From NCBI RefSeq assembly GCF_037975245.1, contig NC_092574.1, positions 16,035,213-16,099,212 on the forward strand: 64,000 bases of DNA. The letters run 5' to 3'. The position numbers and the translations under genes were made by a program. How positions within the stretch are numbered: the stretch's first letter is position 1; every line of letters starts with the position of its first letter. The notes beneath the pieces were generated by a model. It saw nothing but the letters and a program-made list of their open reading frames with translations, was not told the DNA's origin and did not search any database. This document shows positions 24,119-36,590 of this stretch, in pieces. The DNA comes from Apostichopus japonicus (lineage: Eukaryota > Echinodermata > Holothuroidea > Aspidochirotida > Stichopodidae).

Positions 24119-27100
24119 GTTCGATCTTCTACAGTCTTGTATTAATTGTTCGGAATGGCTCGAGTCATTATTAGCTCATTTTGTATGAAGAAATTAGTTA
24201 ATGACTGCTAATTAAATGACTGCCAAGTTTTTCACAATAAATTAATAAATCAGCTATGTAAATTTACTGATAATCATAATACATGAAAGTCATCTCCCCC
24301 CTCCCCTCCCCACTCCATCTTCCACTGACCACACTGACACCTACATAATACCCAACAGCATTCAAAGGTCACATCATCATGTGGTAGGTCAAGAGGGAGA
24401 TACAACTAAGAATCCTTCAGAGTGGGTCCTTCTGAAGACATCATCTGGGAGACAATTAAAACTATCCTAGATTCTGTGGAAAGAGGTCAAGGATCATTTT
24501 CATTCCATATATATCGATGAAAACAAGAAGAACAAGTATTTGGTTTATTGGTTCAATTAGGGCCATTTGAGGTTTTAAAGGTCAATGCACAATGAGAAGT
24601 GTTTTCCCCATGTATAACTATAATATATATATATGCATGTATCACATTGCATATGATATGCCACAATACTACAGTAACATGCCAACTGAACAAATACCAG
24701 TTTGTATCTAATTATTTAAATGTATACTCAAGTTAAAGATGTAAAAAAAACACAATTAAGGTTCCCACAAGTTTTAATAAAGTAATAAACTGTCTTATTC
24801 AAACTGTACATCTGGTTGGCTGAACAGTTAAATATATATCTCCTCGACACTTCTTCCACTTTATTTTAAGAACCCACTATTTATGTATTGGAGGAGGGAT
24901 CCCAAGAATACTGCTTTTGATCATTTTCATCAAACAAACAGTTCAGTTGAATGTTCTCTGCTTCTTTCTCTCTCCCCATTTAGGTAACTTGAGCAATTCC
25001 CAAAGTATAGATGGGAGAATAAAAGTAGCAGTCAAGGTTAGTTTTGTCAATTTCACAGTTATTAGAAAAATGTACGACCAACGTCCCCTTTCAGGCTTTC
25101 ACAGAAAATGTGTTCTTTCAGTTTGTGAAAATATATCAATCACAAGCCAATTTTTATTGTAGGAGGACTGCAAGAGTATGGGAGGGGACAAGGTAAATCA
25201 TATGGAAAAATTAAGATTCAGGATTTGTCAACTTTTCAAAACTTCTCTTAAATGTTTGAATAAATTATGAATGCTTCATATAGTAAATCTGCCTTATACT
25301 TGGATATTAGTATCGCATAGCACTAAAACGTTACCAAAAAATCGATATGAAGGTACTATCCTAAATAAACTAGCTTTGCTTTAAATATCACAAGAGCATG
25401 TTATGATTCACATCTACCTTCTTCCTAGGTTTTAAAATATCTGAATATGTGTAAATATCCCAGTCCAATCAACACCCACATCCAAGTGGTTGCTAAATTA
25501 GTGTAACCTACTGTACTGTGTGTTTCATCTCTCTGTACTGTGTCGGATGATATGAAGTACAGAACACCTAGTTCTTTATAACCAGTAATTCCTTGATCAG
25601 TTAATCTCTCTCTATTCAAACAAAATTTGTTCATTTTGTTCATACCTGACAGGTTCTTCACCCTGGCATCATGGAGTCGGTGGACCTTGACCTGACCATC
25701 ATGAAATGTGTTGCAAGATTCCTGACACTTTTCCCTGGTGTAGAATGGTTGAGCTTACCAGAAATTATTCTTGAATTTGAGCTGCTTATGAAAAAACAGG
25801 TACTGTGTACTGCCTTACATGGTTTAAACATTCTAAGTTGTAACTGTGACCCGCAAAATAGAAGGAAAAAAAGGAGTAGATTAATTCAATTCAAATAAGA
25901 TTACAAAAGTCACTCGTACATTTTCGCAGTGTTATGTTATAACGTTCGTTATAATGTTAAATTGAGAATCTGAGAGTTTCATTGGTCAAGGAAAATCAAC
26001 TCACACAACACTCTCACAGTAGCAGTAACATATATTTCAATATAAGACTTCTGTGACAGACCTTTGCGCTAGCAAGCAACAAGACCAGTTACCTTCTAAT
26101 TCAAATTTGGTTGAGCAGTAGAACATCATTTCTGTGGTGGATCAACTTGGTACAAGAAATTCGAATTTCTACCAATAATTAAGGTGGCAAGAATTTGACC
26201 GCACTTGTGGAAATTGAATGACCATGGTAAATTTAAACCTTTCAAGGAGGGCAAGATCAATGAATAATAGCTTCTATGCACAGTGACATACACCAGTGAG
26301 GGGGAAGCCGGGGTGGAGGAGGGGGATACAGTAGTTTAGTAACTTAATTATCAGGATCAGTCAAATATTTTTGCATTGATATTATCGAAAGTGATACTAT
26401 ATAGACATTTCATATTTCATCCACCATCCTTTGGTATAGTACTCAGTAGAGTAAGCATGCATGTAACATTATTCTTCAGCTCTGACAGTTTCAGTTTGAT
26501 TACCCTTGTGCCTAAATTCATTGAACAAAAACGTTGTTTCAAAACAGTTTGAGTTTGTTTAGACATATTGTGAGTTACTTTGGTTTTATTTGATCAAATG
26601 GGGAGATGCTTTAACATTTGTTGATGGTTTTGCTCTTCTAGATTGACTTGAAAATAGAAGCCTACAATCTGGATCTGTTCAATAAGCTCTTCTCCTCTGA
26701 CCCTACCATCAAGTTTCCTTCACCGATATGGCCACTGGTTCACTCAGAGGTTTTGGTGGAGACTTTTGAGGTATTTTATCCAATTTTGTTACGGTAAATT
26801 TGACGACAGTGAACATGACCCAAATTTGGAAAGTTGCTAGGTGCTGTCACAATCATGTTCACTATGTGATAGGCTATTAAAGGGATCATAGGAAAGAGAT
26901 TTAGAATGTTCCTAGTTGCTGTTACAAGGTTCACTATGTGGTAGGCTATTAAAGGTATAAGAAAGAGATTTAGAATGTTGCTAGGCACTGTCACAATATT
27001 CACTATGTGATAGGCTATTGAAGGGATCATAGGAAAGAGATTTAGAATGTTGCTAGGTGCTGTTACAATGTTCACTATGTGATAGGCTATTGAAGGGATA

Positions 27101-30100
27101 GGAAAGAGATTTAGAATGTTGCTAGGTGCTGTCACAATGTTCACTATGTGATAGGCTTTTAAATTAGGGATAGGAAAGAGATTTAGAATGTTGCTAGGTG
27201 CTGTCACAATGTTCAATATGTGATAGGCTATAAAAAGGGATAGGAAAGAGATTTAGAATGTTGCTAGGTGCTGTCACAATGTTCACTATGTGATAGGCTA
27301 TTAAAGGGATAGGAAAGTCTACAAGTTCTATCACTGAGCAAGTTCAATGAAAAACATTGGTCCACTTCTGATCTTGCTAGCTTTGTTTCATTGCTGAGAT
27401 ACTAAATATGAATGTATTCAGTTTTAGTTAGATAAGTACATTGTGCTGTAATGTGTGATTTCATATCATCAAAAAACATCTGAAACTGCCATTGTTTGTC
27501 ATCATTTTTCACTGATTTAAATGAGGACTCATACATAATTGAAATCACTATTTGATTGTGATGAAGTAACTTGATCACACATTACCAACGTAAAATAAAA
27601 TCCACACTCACACAATTTAATAATTATTTACCAATGTTATTTAGTAATTTTAACTTTTAAAGGAAATATAAGACATGGCAAAACAGATGTAGTTTTACCA
27701 CAATCACACAGCCCAACTGTCCACAATGTCCCATGTCGATCAGTACTCCCAGTCAGTACTCTGGGTCAGCAATCCCCGTCAGTACTCCCGGTGGGAACTC
27801 CCGGCAAGTACTCCTGGCCAGTGCTCCTGGTCAGTACCCCAGGTCAGTACTCGATCCGGTCAGCACTCGATCTGGTCAGCACTTGCTACGGTCAGAATTC
27901 TTGGTCAGAACTCCCAGTCAAAACTCCCAGTCAGAACTCCCAGTCAGTACCCCCGGTCAGAAGCCCGGTCAGAACTCCCGGTCAGTACTCCTGTCAAGTC
28001 ACACTCATGCAGCCTGCGTCTAGCTTAATGGTTTTGGTGAACGGTTATATTGGGACCACTACCAAATTTTTGATTCTGATCTACAGAGACTTAATATGGA
28101 AGGACAACATGGTTTGCTGGGTTGGCTATTCAAGTTTTATCTGGAGTAACTATAAACAATCCCAAATGTCTAGACTTTCCTTTAGTATGTGACCGATAGT
28201 TGACGAAAATGTAATGGCATTGAAATTGTAAGAATGAAGGAGAGTCTTCAATTTCTCAAAACTTAATCTTTATGCTGTGAAAAAAATCTAGAGTGATCTC
28301 TAACTTGGACCCATTGTAATCTGATTTGGAGCAAAATCATGAAACTTTGGACAAAATGGCAAGAAATTGGTTATTCAGTGCCACCCCCAAAAAAAGCCTG
28401 TCTACTAAATTTTGAATATGAAATTCAATTGTTATGATAAATATTCTCATTGCAGGAGGGTACTCCCATCAGTCATTTCACTCGTTGGAAAAGTTCATCC
28501 CCGAAATTATCACAATTGAAGAGACGTCTTGCAAAGCTGGGGATATCAGCTATTCTCAAAATGGTGAGTGAAATGTTTAGCTTTCACATTAATGAAAGCA
28601 GTTTGTTGAGACATTAATATGATAACTATCTTTGAGGAAAATATTATCTATACCAGAAGTGAAATTACTAAAAGGTCTATTGTTTGTAAATATATTGTCA
28701 ATTAAATAGGTGGAACTTCCACCAACTTGAGCAGGCATAGTAATTGCTGGAAAGAAGTTGTTGGAAAATACAGTATTCATAATATCAAATGATCCACTCA
28801 AGAGTGGGTCAATATTAAAATCACCCATTCTATAACCGTCTTTTTCACAGGACATTTATTTGATATAACACATACATAATCATTGAAAGAAGCTACTGAG
28901 CTATGTAGCGGTCTACGAGCAAGACCGACAAAGTAATCTTTCATAGTCAGTAGGTTCTATAAAAGTAAGGTCAATCCCCAAGTTGAAGAAGGAAATATCA
29001 CTCCTGTTCATGAAGGTATCCTTTTTGGAAATAAAAAGACAAATACTGCCCCCTTTTCTATTATCTCTATGATTCTCTACAAGTGTGTAATGCTCAAGTT
29101 CTATAATGGGGGAAATTTGGTCGCTAAACCATGTTTCGCTGAAGCTGATGATGGAGAATTCATGATTAAGGAGAGAAACAAAATCAGAAGTAGAATTAAA
29201 GTCTTTGTTCAAGCTCCGACTGTTGAAAAGAAAAAGGGAGAAGGAATTACAAACTAGGTCGTTGAATGAATTGATATCAAGATAAGTGTCAACAGACGCA
29301 ATTTGTGTTGTCTAAATGTAGGCCAATTGAATCAAAACTTTAAAGCCTTGGGCATCAAATCAAGTATTGTAACAACATGGACTACATATTAGGCAACGCC
29401 TTCTTAAAGTAACTGAAACTCCTTCCACAATAGGAGACAGACAATTTTGTCTACCAAAGAAGATACAGTTCTATAACCTACTTTTTTTTTTCCTTTCTCT
29501 TCTGTTCACCCATTTTCCCCTGACACCATTTTGGATTGCAGGTTTTCATAAACAACTTTGTACATGCTGATCTCCATCCAGGAAACATCATCGTCCAGTA
29601 CGAATCTGACCACGACAAGACGGACCCGGGAGAATCCAATTGTCTGACGGAAGAAGGTCAAGATCTGAATTTAGATCAGGTCCGGTTGGTGTTCTTAGAC
29701 GCTGGAATTATTGCATCGCTAAGTGAAAGAGATTTAGAGAATCTACAGAAAGTCTTTACGGCAATAGTGACCAACAGGGTGAGTTGTATTATTCATGTTT
29801 GCCAGACGGCATCATTTAAGTTGATGTATTTGATATTTCAAAAAAGGATAACTGTTAAGTATTCTTTATTCAATGGTATGGATACAACCTTTACACGGGT
29901 GATTTTTGGTGTATAAATTGGACACAAACCCAACCATCGTCTTTACCTTAAGCGAGCTGTTCGATTTTGTAATTCTATGATGTCATAGTGCCACCACAAT
30001 CTAAAGCCTGTTACTTTTCTGTTTGATTTTGCTTTTCATATTTTCAAATTAGAATGTTAACAGTGCTATTAAAAGCACTATGAGACAGCAAACGGTTAAA

Positions 30101-32888
30101 AAGTTTTAAAAAATTGCAGGGATATGCTTTATATGGTAAAGTTTCAACATGGGTGCAGATATTTACTTAAGCCTAACCTAATTTTCATATTAAAAGAATG
30201 GTCCAGATATTTTTCATTTTATAGATAGATAACCGAAAGAAATACAAAAGAACACTTCACCAAAGGATATATACATATCTGATTTACAGCTTGAGAGCAA
30301 ATCACATTTGAAACTTACCTCAATTCCCCCCAAAAATATAAACAGTACAAACATTGTCGTAACGTCACATGTTGTGTAGAATTGTCTACTTTTCAACTTT
30401 ATGACATTTCGAAAGGTTATTTAGTCATGTTGTGAACGCTCAAGTAAAATTACACATACTGTATTTATCAGTTTTGTGTGACAATGTCATTTTCTTTACA
30501 TAAAGGAAATATTACAAACACATTATCTGATGCACAACGTTTTCCACTTCTGCAGGGTGATATTGTAGGGGAATTATTCCTGGACCACGCAACAGCTAAT
30601 AAGTGCAAAGAACCAGAAGAATTCAAGAAAGCCATGGCAACCCTGGTTGATAATGTTCACAAACTGACTCTGCATCTGGGCAAGGTAAAATTATATGGGA
30701 AATGAAGTCAAATAATTCCCTCAAACCCTTTATCCACATACCCCAACCAATCCTCTCCTATCAAATTGTTGTCAGTGAGTTCTATGATCAGTCATATACT
30801 TGATGATTTCTCAGTGGTGAGATGAGAATTGCAGTAACTATGTGAAAACAGGCTTAAAACCTATCCCATCACTTTCATTAGTAAATAAAGCTAAAAGTCA
30901 TGCATGCCATGTGATGACAGGAAACTATAATATAAACAGTTTGCAAAGTACCACAGGAGTATTCAATGAAGCAATGTGAATGAATACAGGACATTTATAG
31001 TCATGCGTAACTTCCTGCATGGACACTTTTGTGAATTCTAAAATATATATTGAGACGCTCCTTAAAAGTGGCATTTTTGTATTGTATTTTGGGTATGTAT
31101 TGTGAGCTACTCACATGATGCAAAATTTAGTAATTGACTTCCTCAAAGTGTTTATGAAGGAAGGTAGGAAAAATGGAAAATTTCCTTGATTTCAAGTGGG
31201 TGTCATCATAATGATAAAACAGTGTCCCAGTAACAACATGTAGGTTAATCTATGAAAACACTTTTTATGATGTTACGATGTGACTAATAATTGCCCAAAA
31301 GTTGTGTACTTACATTTGCTTTAGATGGAAGATCACTTGCCGTACATTGTCCAAAGTGTCTTTCAATAGCTCACACAGTGCAGAGTTTTCAAACATGACT
31401 TTCCCTCAAAGCCTGTGAATCTTGAGCTTTCTTTGTTTCCACTGGGTATTGAACACAACCATAGGAAGACAAAATGCCATCAAAATTCTTATAACCATGC
31501 TGCAGCTTAACAGTTACTCTCACTGTTTCACTTTAAGATCCAAATAGGTTGAAACCGATTGCATGATATGGAGTTGATTTGTAGGCTCCCTTTAGTGCAA
31601 GGGGTGCGCTACTTAATTAAAGTGACCATCGTAACCTTTGTGATAAATGTCTGTGTATTTCTTAAAAGTAAATATGACATTTTGATATTGCCTTGGTTGT
31701 TTTTTTTTATAGGTGCAGGTTTCTGGGCTAATTGGTGATCTATTCAATATGCTAATGAAGCATAAGGTGAGTTAAAGATGATGGTCCTTTGAATAAGAAT
31801 TTGTTAATTTTTATAGAGACAGTGAGGGCAAAAGCTTATTCTTAAAGTAACATGTTGCCTTTCAATCAGGGGTGGACTGATCATCATGCAATCAGACAAC
31901 TCCAATTAAAGTCAGACGTGGGCTAAATATCAAAACTTTGTCTGAGGGAGTTTCTGCTGTTTTCTTTCTGGAATGGAGATGGGGTTTGCAAATGCTGAAT
32001 CTAAAATATTGAAGCATTTTATGTGGCATATAACAGCATTGGTTTCACTGTCAAGTTAACACTGTTGATGCTCTGCCTTGAAATTGTGAACCAAACCAAA
32101 GAAAAAGTTGAAGCTGCCAGATCCTAGCAGCTCTGTGACATCGCAGATTTACAAAATGACAGATCCCAGATACAAATTTAAACCAGGATATCTTCCAAAC
32201 GGAGCAAGGTCTTTATAGCTGCTTGCGGGAGTCGTTCATCGTAAAGAACTCTATCGTATAAGTTAAAACATGATGGTTAGGTTTGTGTCACTTTTAAATT
32301 CCATGCATCCTAACACTTAGCAACTGTGCAAAATATTTCCGATAACTGTAATAATACTGCAGGCTGTCTTGATATATCAAAGATCTCAAATTACTTTAGT
32401 TTTAAGAAACAGTACAGAATTCTCCTGAAATAACAAAAGTATTACAACTGTATTTGCTTTATGTTAGCTAACTAGCCAGAGATCCATATCAATTATCTAC
32501 AGTCCATTTTTATTCACAATAGCATTAGGCGGTTTGATGCCAAGTAGCCCTTTTTGCATTTAATGTTAGTAGGGGATTGTTCAAAACAGCCACCAGTCAA
32601 TACTACTCAGGTAAACTGGTGGGTGAGGGTTACATATACTATAATATTACCAGTTTATAGTCCAATACTCTGTTGATATTTAGGAATTCATTTTTTCTCC
32701 CTTTCTTGTAGGTGAAGTTGGAGAGTAACTTCTCTAGTGTCTTTCTTGCCATCATGATCTTGGAAGGCCTTGGTCGATCACTCGATCCCCAATTGGACAT
32801 CATCAAAGAAGCAAGACCTATCCTCCTCAGTGGTGTTTATAACAGAAGTAGAAGCCAGCCACACAGGCAGACTAATCAATCACATTAA
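23374..32888 (+). CDS. ADCK2: ADCK2, mitochondrial UbiB/ABC1-family atypical kinase
   Basis: Nine exons give 592 aa, close to human ADCK2 (626). The family acts at the mitochondrial inner membrane, with roles in coenzyme Q and lipid metabolism; the substrate is unknown. The N-terminus is Arg/Lys/Ser-rich without acidic residues, as in a mitochondrial presequence, and a hydrophobic stretch near residues 125-145 may span a membrane. UbiB hallmarks: KxGQ motif at K167-Q170 (FIKLGQWASTRRDLF), SGCIGQVYKG in place of the Gly-rich loop, VAVK lysine at 266, IEAYN (E321), catalytic HADLHPGN (D404, N409) and metal-binding DAG (D447). The C-terminal LEGLGRSLDP is typical of ADCK2. Start: ATG at 23374, the first in frame of the exon, with A at -3. 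A 10-codon upstream ORF (23263-23295) lies in the probable 5' UTR. Introns 4 and 5 carry minisatellites and a retrotransposon remnant. Confidence 0.96.
24984..25036 (+). CDS. ADCK2: ADCK2 exon 2
   Basis: Residues 249-266, ending in KVAVK with the nucleotide-binding lysine. Acceptor CCATTTAG, donor GTTAGT. Confidence 0.92.
25653..25799 (+). CDS. ADCK2: ADCK2 exon 3
   Basis: Residues 267-315. VLHPG continues from VAVK; WLSLPEIILEFELLMKKQ is the conserved helix before the UbiB ExD region. Confidence 0.95.
26642..26770 (+). CDS. ADCK2: ADCK2 exon 4
   Basis: Residues 316-358. IDLKIEAYNL carries the conserved glutamate and asparagine, followed by KFPSPIWPLVHSEVLVETFE. Followed by the repeat-rich intron 4. 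Confidence 0.95.
26810..27317 (+). repeat. 66-72 bp minisatellite, about 7 copies, ADCK2 intron 4
   Basis: Tandem units containing GATTTAGAATGTTGCTAGG and TTCACTATGTGATAGGC. Most units are close to 69 bases, a multiple of three, so the reverse strand stays open for 146 codons as a repeated NIVTAPSNILNLFPIPS-like peptide. Nothing supports translation. Confidence 0.9.
27735..28010 (+). repeat. 15-bp minisatellite, ADCK2 intron 4
   Basis: Degenerate tandem units around GGTCAGTACTCCC with variants GTCAGAACTCC and GTCAGCACTCG. The period is a multiple of three, so all three forward frames are open across it. Much more GC-rich than its surroundings. Confidence 0.88.
28456..28563 (+). CDS. ADCK2: ADCK2 exon 5
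   Basis: Residues 359-394. EGTPISHF, then a basic helix and KLGISAILKM, equivalent to the segment before the catalytic loop. Confidence 0.93.
28600..29330 (-). mobile_element. Non-LTR retrotransposon remnant (endonuclease domain), ADCK2 intron 5
   Basis: Antisense to ADCK2. Conceptual reading frames, interrupted by frameshifts and stops, contain in order LFNSRSLNKDF, SLLNHEF, SFSETWF, GGSICLFI, MGDFNID and TYLIDNIFTN. These are landmarks of the APE-type endonuclease of CR1/L2-like elements (SETW, GDFNIDLL and SATLIDNIFTN in intact copies). No reverse transcriptase is present, so it is a dead, truncated copy. The family is not resolved beyond CR1/L2-like. Confidence 0.82.
29542..29778 (+). 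CDS. ADCK2: ADCK2 exon 6, catalytic loop
   Basis: Residues 395-473. Catalytic loop NNFVHADLHPGNIIVQ (D404, N409), an acidic insert typical of ADCK2, then FLDAGI (D447). Confidence 0.97.
30556..30684 (+). CDS. ADCK2: ADCK2 exon 7
   Basis: Residues 474-516. GELFLDHATANKCKEPEEF aligns with the C-terminal lobe of ADCK2. Acceptor CTTCTGCAG, donor GTAAAA. Confidence 0.93.
31713..31766 (+). CDS. ADCK2: ADCK2 exon 8
   Basis: Residues 517-534. A 54-base exon encoding SGLIGDLFNMLMKHK. Phase 0 on both sides, donor GTGAGT. Confidence 0.92.
32712..32888 (+). CDS. ADCK2: ADCK2 exon 9 and stop
   Basis: Residues 535-592, then TAA. VKLESNFSSVFLAIMILEGL is the family's C-terminal signature; the last 20 or so residues are polar and not conserved. 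Confidence 0.94.
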   Translation: MKLESNFSSVFLAIMILEGLGRSLDPQLDIIKEARPILLSGVYNRSRSQPHRQTNQSH

Positions 32889-33054
32889 ATGGGGAATGCC
32901 AATTCTTTCCACCAGCTCCACCACAACCCCCCCCCTGTCCCACCCTCCATAACCCATTTTAAAACTTTATACATGAGGGAATGTTGGTAAATACATTCAT
33001 GCTTTCATATTGCTCTGCAATTGCGTAAGTTGCTTTCATAAAAGAAGGACCAAT

Positions 33055-33060
33055 AATAAA
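33055..33060 (+). terminator. Candidate ADCK2 polyadenylation signal
   Basis: AATAAA 167 bases past the ADCK2 stop codon, the first canonical hexamer downstream. Confidence 0.5.
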
Positions 33061-35954
33061 GCTTTCCAGTCACAAAACTTAACCATGTTTGTCATTTTCT
33101 AAGCAGTTGATTGTGTTTCTTAAGTTAATATTCAGTTTTTACATAGACCAGTTTTTTTGCAAGTGTGTAAGTTTTGGTATACTGTACCACTAACACATAG
33201 CAGAGGAACCTACAACACAAAAATGCATATAAAGCCAATTAAACCTAATTTGATGAACTTTTTTCTTTATTCAAAACCACATTATCAAATTAACTTGATT
33301 GAGAATTTGTACAAGCTTCTTATTTATAACAAATTAAATTTACAATGGAAAAAAAAAATCATCATTCAAGTTGTCAATACCATCATTACAATATAATAAT
33401 GTTGTTGAATGCAATAACCACATCATAATTTAATAATGTTTGGTATGGCATTATTGGAAGCATAGGTCAAAAATTATAAAAATGTTTGAAAAGATTTACA
33501 TTTTTATCTGATGAGTGTGAAGTAACTTTAAACATTATTAATGGAAACATTCACAACATTTAAGCATATATATTTGATGAACCAATCTTCCAATGCAAAA
33601 ATGCAAAGCAGAAACTCTTCTTTTTTCTTTTCTTTTTTTTCAAACATCAATCAATGGTTTTCAAGTCAAGAAATGAAGTTACAAATATTACCACCAAATT
33701 CAGCATTATTCCTTTCAGTTTAAGAAAAGACAAGCATCGTTACCTCCAGTTTCTTTTCAAAGAAAATTAAGATATCCAGATTAACATATATATTGGTATT
33801 TTTGTACATTGACCTGAAATAGGTGTAGTTCTATGAGAAACTAAAGAAACACAACACTATAAACTCCACATTCTATCTTAGAATATTGTCTAAATGCATC
33901 AGTAATTACATGGTGTTTATCTTTACCTAACAGACTTTTACATAAATCTTGTCTGGATTGCTGAAAAAAAGGGTCAGGAGTACCAATTTTGTGAATTGTA
34001 CAGATGGATCTTAAGGTGTTTCCAGAGAATTTTGTTCATGCATATATCAGCTTCCATTAAGAGTTCTACCTGGTTAGCACTCATTTGGTTCAAACCCAGA
34101 AAAAACGGTGATTTCCGGGTATCTCATGATCTATGAAGTAACCAAAAGCTGTCTTCCTTATCTTACTCCTCAAGCTCTTTTGTGAAAGTTTATATCCTGC
34201 TGCAGCTACTTCATGAGCTAAGATAAGTAAGATAGCTTTGGTTAGTTGGTAGATCACATGAAGTGACGTGATACCTGAAAAAAAGCGAGTGCCAACAAGT
34301 TTGAATTCATAATGTCATTGACAACCAATTGGAGGTATCCTTAACTGTGAGTTATACCAAAATCTGATATCGTCTTATTTTGATTAAAGCGTTCAAATCA
34401 TACGAGATGCATAATGATATGACAGGTTTGTGTGAACTCATTTACAGTCCATACTGCATGCCCGTTTACTTTGTTCAGATTAGCTTTAAATATCTGATGT
34501 TCTTTGTCATAGATATTCTAGCAAAATCATTCAATTTAATGATGCAATAAATATTCCATTTGGGATGGAGGACGTCTCCTTATCAGCCAGAGGTGTGATC
34601 AAAATACATCAAAATACACCAGTTTTGAAGCATTGTCATGAACAAGAAAACTAAGTTAATAAATTTTTAAATGGTGGTACAACATGACACAAAATTGGAG
34701 GGGAAAAAAGAAACAGGACCTTATATAGTCCAACACAGACCCTGGAAAAAAGATTAGTGGAAACTTTTCAAACAAAAAGAGTAACATTCTGGAGAGGGTT
34801 TGGTTAAAAGTGTTTCAAGTTTCTTCCATAGCTTAACAGGGTAAGAACAAAAGGGTAATACCCTCAAGTTTGTTTCAAGTAAATGGGATACGAATTCGGG
34901 TACAATTGGATATAGCTGGTACTATGCTATTTGATAGACCACGGTGTGTTAATTTAGAAATTACATCCATTCACTGAAACTGAGTTACAATACCTCATTC
35001 GAGTAAACAGGAAATAACGAGTGCTATATACTGTATGACAGACCATGAACTTGTGTACTTTCACTGCTGCCAATGTGTAACACCTTAGGGTCCTTACTAT
35101 TGCAATGATAATGGTGCTGACAGTACTGCTTGGATATAAACAGTAGTACTTAAAATAGATATAGGATGGTGAATGATTTGTATTAAAGCTATAATCTTGT
35201 AAAAGAATTTGTTGGAAATAAGAGATTACTTCAGGCAATATCCTGACTGAATGTCAGAAAACTTTGACAAAGTTACTTCACTTAAAATTGTAAAGAAACA
35301 CAAATCCCATGAACATTTCCAGAGAAGAATATTTGTAAAATTGAAAAGATCTGTTGATAAGACAGATTGGATTTTATTGACAAGTTTCTGAATGTAAAAT
35401 CTGATTTGAGAAAAAATGTATGTCATACGGGGTGAAAAGAGTTTCATAGGCCACATTGGAAAGGGAAAGATGGCAAAACTTCAGACACTGCATATTTTTA
35501 TTTAGTCTTAAGACCCTGGTATAAAACTACTTAGTTATGCCATTTGAATATTCCTTCTTCCTTGCCACTAGTGTTCACCCGCCATGGAAAAATCGCCACA
35601 AATAATTTAAGAGAAGGGATGATTACAAATGTGGAACAAATTTTACAAACCTCTTGACCAAGACTAATCTTCACTGAGCTTATAATTATAAGCATGAGTC
35701 AGCGAATCAAATATTAACAAACAAAGACGACAATGGATAATTAGGTTAAAGACACTTGGATATATACATTCAGTATTAATAAGCATTTCATTAATTAGGG
35801 CATTTTGTACATGCAATTTCTCTGTACTTATTTTTAGCTGCACTATAATAAATCTTTACAACACGATACCAGATTTGTATAACATACAATTCGATTTTTT
35901 TTTCAATCATTCTGTAACTAATCAGTGATTAGTCAGCTTAAATTGCTTCTAGGT

Positions 35955-36590
35955 CAAGGGCGGCCAAGCACTTTTAATCTGGGGGGGGGGCACCGACATC
36001 AAAGGGCACTTTGCAGAAATTCGATTAGACTGATGCAGCCTTATATTTAGTACCCTTTATAACTCTTATTGTATTATCTTATTTGCGTATACACCTCACT
36101 CCATCAACGCCCCCCCCCCCAAAGGAAAATATGCAAACTAGCACTGCAATATCCAATGCGCAAATTGGGAAACAAGGAACAAGTTTTCTTTTGAGACAAA
36201 ATGAGGTGAAATCATGCTAGTTGCTAATGTAGGAATCTTCCGTATTAGAGTTTTTTTTCTTGTTAATATCTTAACAAATTTTTCCATTCGAAATAGCTTT
36301 GAGTTTGACCCACAGGGATTCATTAAAAGTCAGGGGCGTAGCCAAGATTTGCAAAGTTGTATGCACGACTATCTGAGCGGAGCGCCACCATCGGTTGGCG
36401 TGGAGCGTACAAGAAAATTTTTGGTTTTACAAACCCCTCAGATGGCCGGAAACGGCCCTTCCCGAGTATTCATTCTGGTTCCCTGGCCTCTTGCTAACTT
36501 GAGACACCTCAATTTGTAGGTAGAAAAAGGGCACATTTTTAACCTGAGGAAAAGTGGGGGGGCATGTGCCCCCCGGTTCCGCCGCCCTTG
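35955..36590. mobile_element. hAT-like non-autonomous element with 8-bp TSD
   Basis: Bounded by perfect 8-bp direct repeats TTCTAGGT at 35947-35954 and 36591-36598. Terminal inverted repeats begin CAAGGGCGGC at both ends, followed by G/C-runs. 8-bp duplications and CA(G/A)GGGCG-type ends are hAT-superfamily features. At 636 bp with no transposase it is a MITE-like copy. A second hAT-like end, CAGGGGCGTAGCC, sits inside at 36331, so the copy may be chimeric or nested. Confidence 0.8.

Noticed and set aside
26776-27216. 146-codon reverse open frame with repeated peptide
   Set aside because: Produced by the 69-bp minisatellite in ADCK2 intron 4; no independent sign of a gene.
27726-28192. Three overlapping forward open frames of 96-133 codons
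   Set aside because: All arise from the 15-bp minisatellite, whose period is a multiple of three; no homology and no splice context.
36214-36519. 101-codon forward open frame
   Set aside because: Lies across the interior of a hAT-like non-autonomous element and resembles no transposase.
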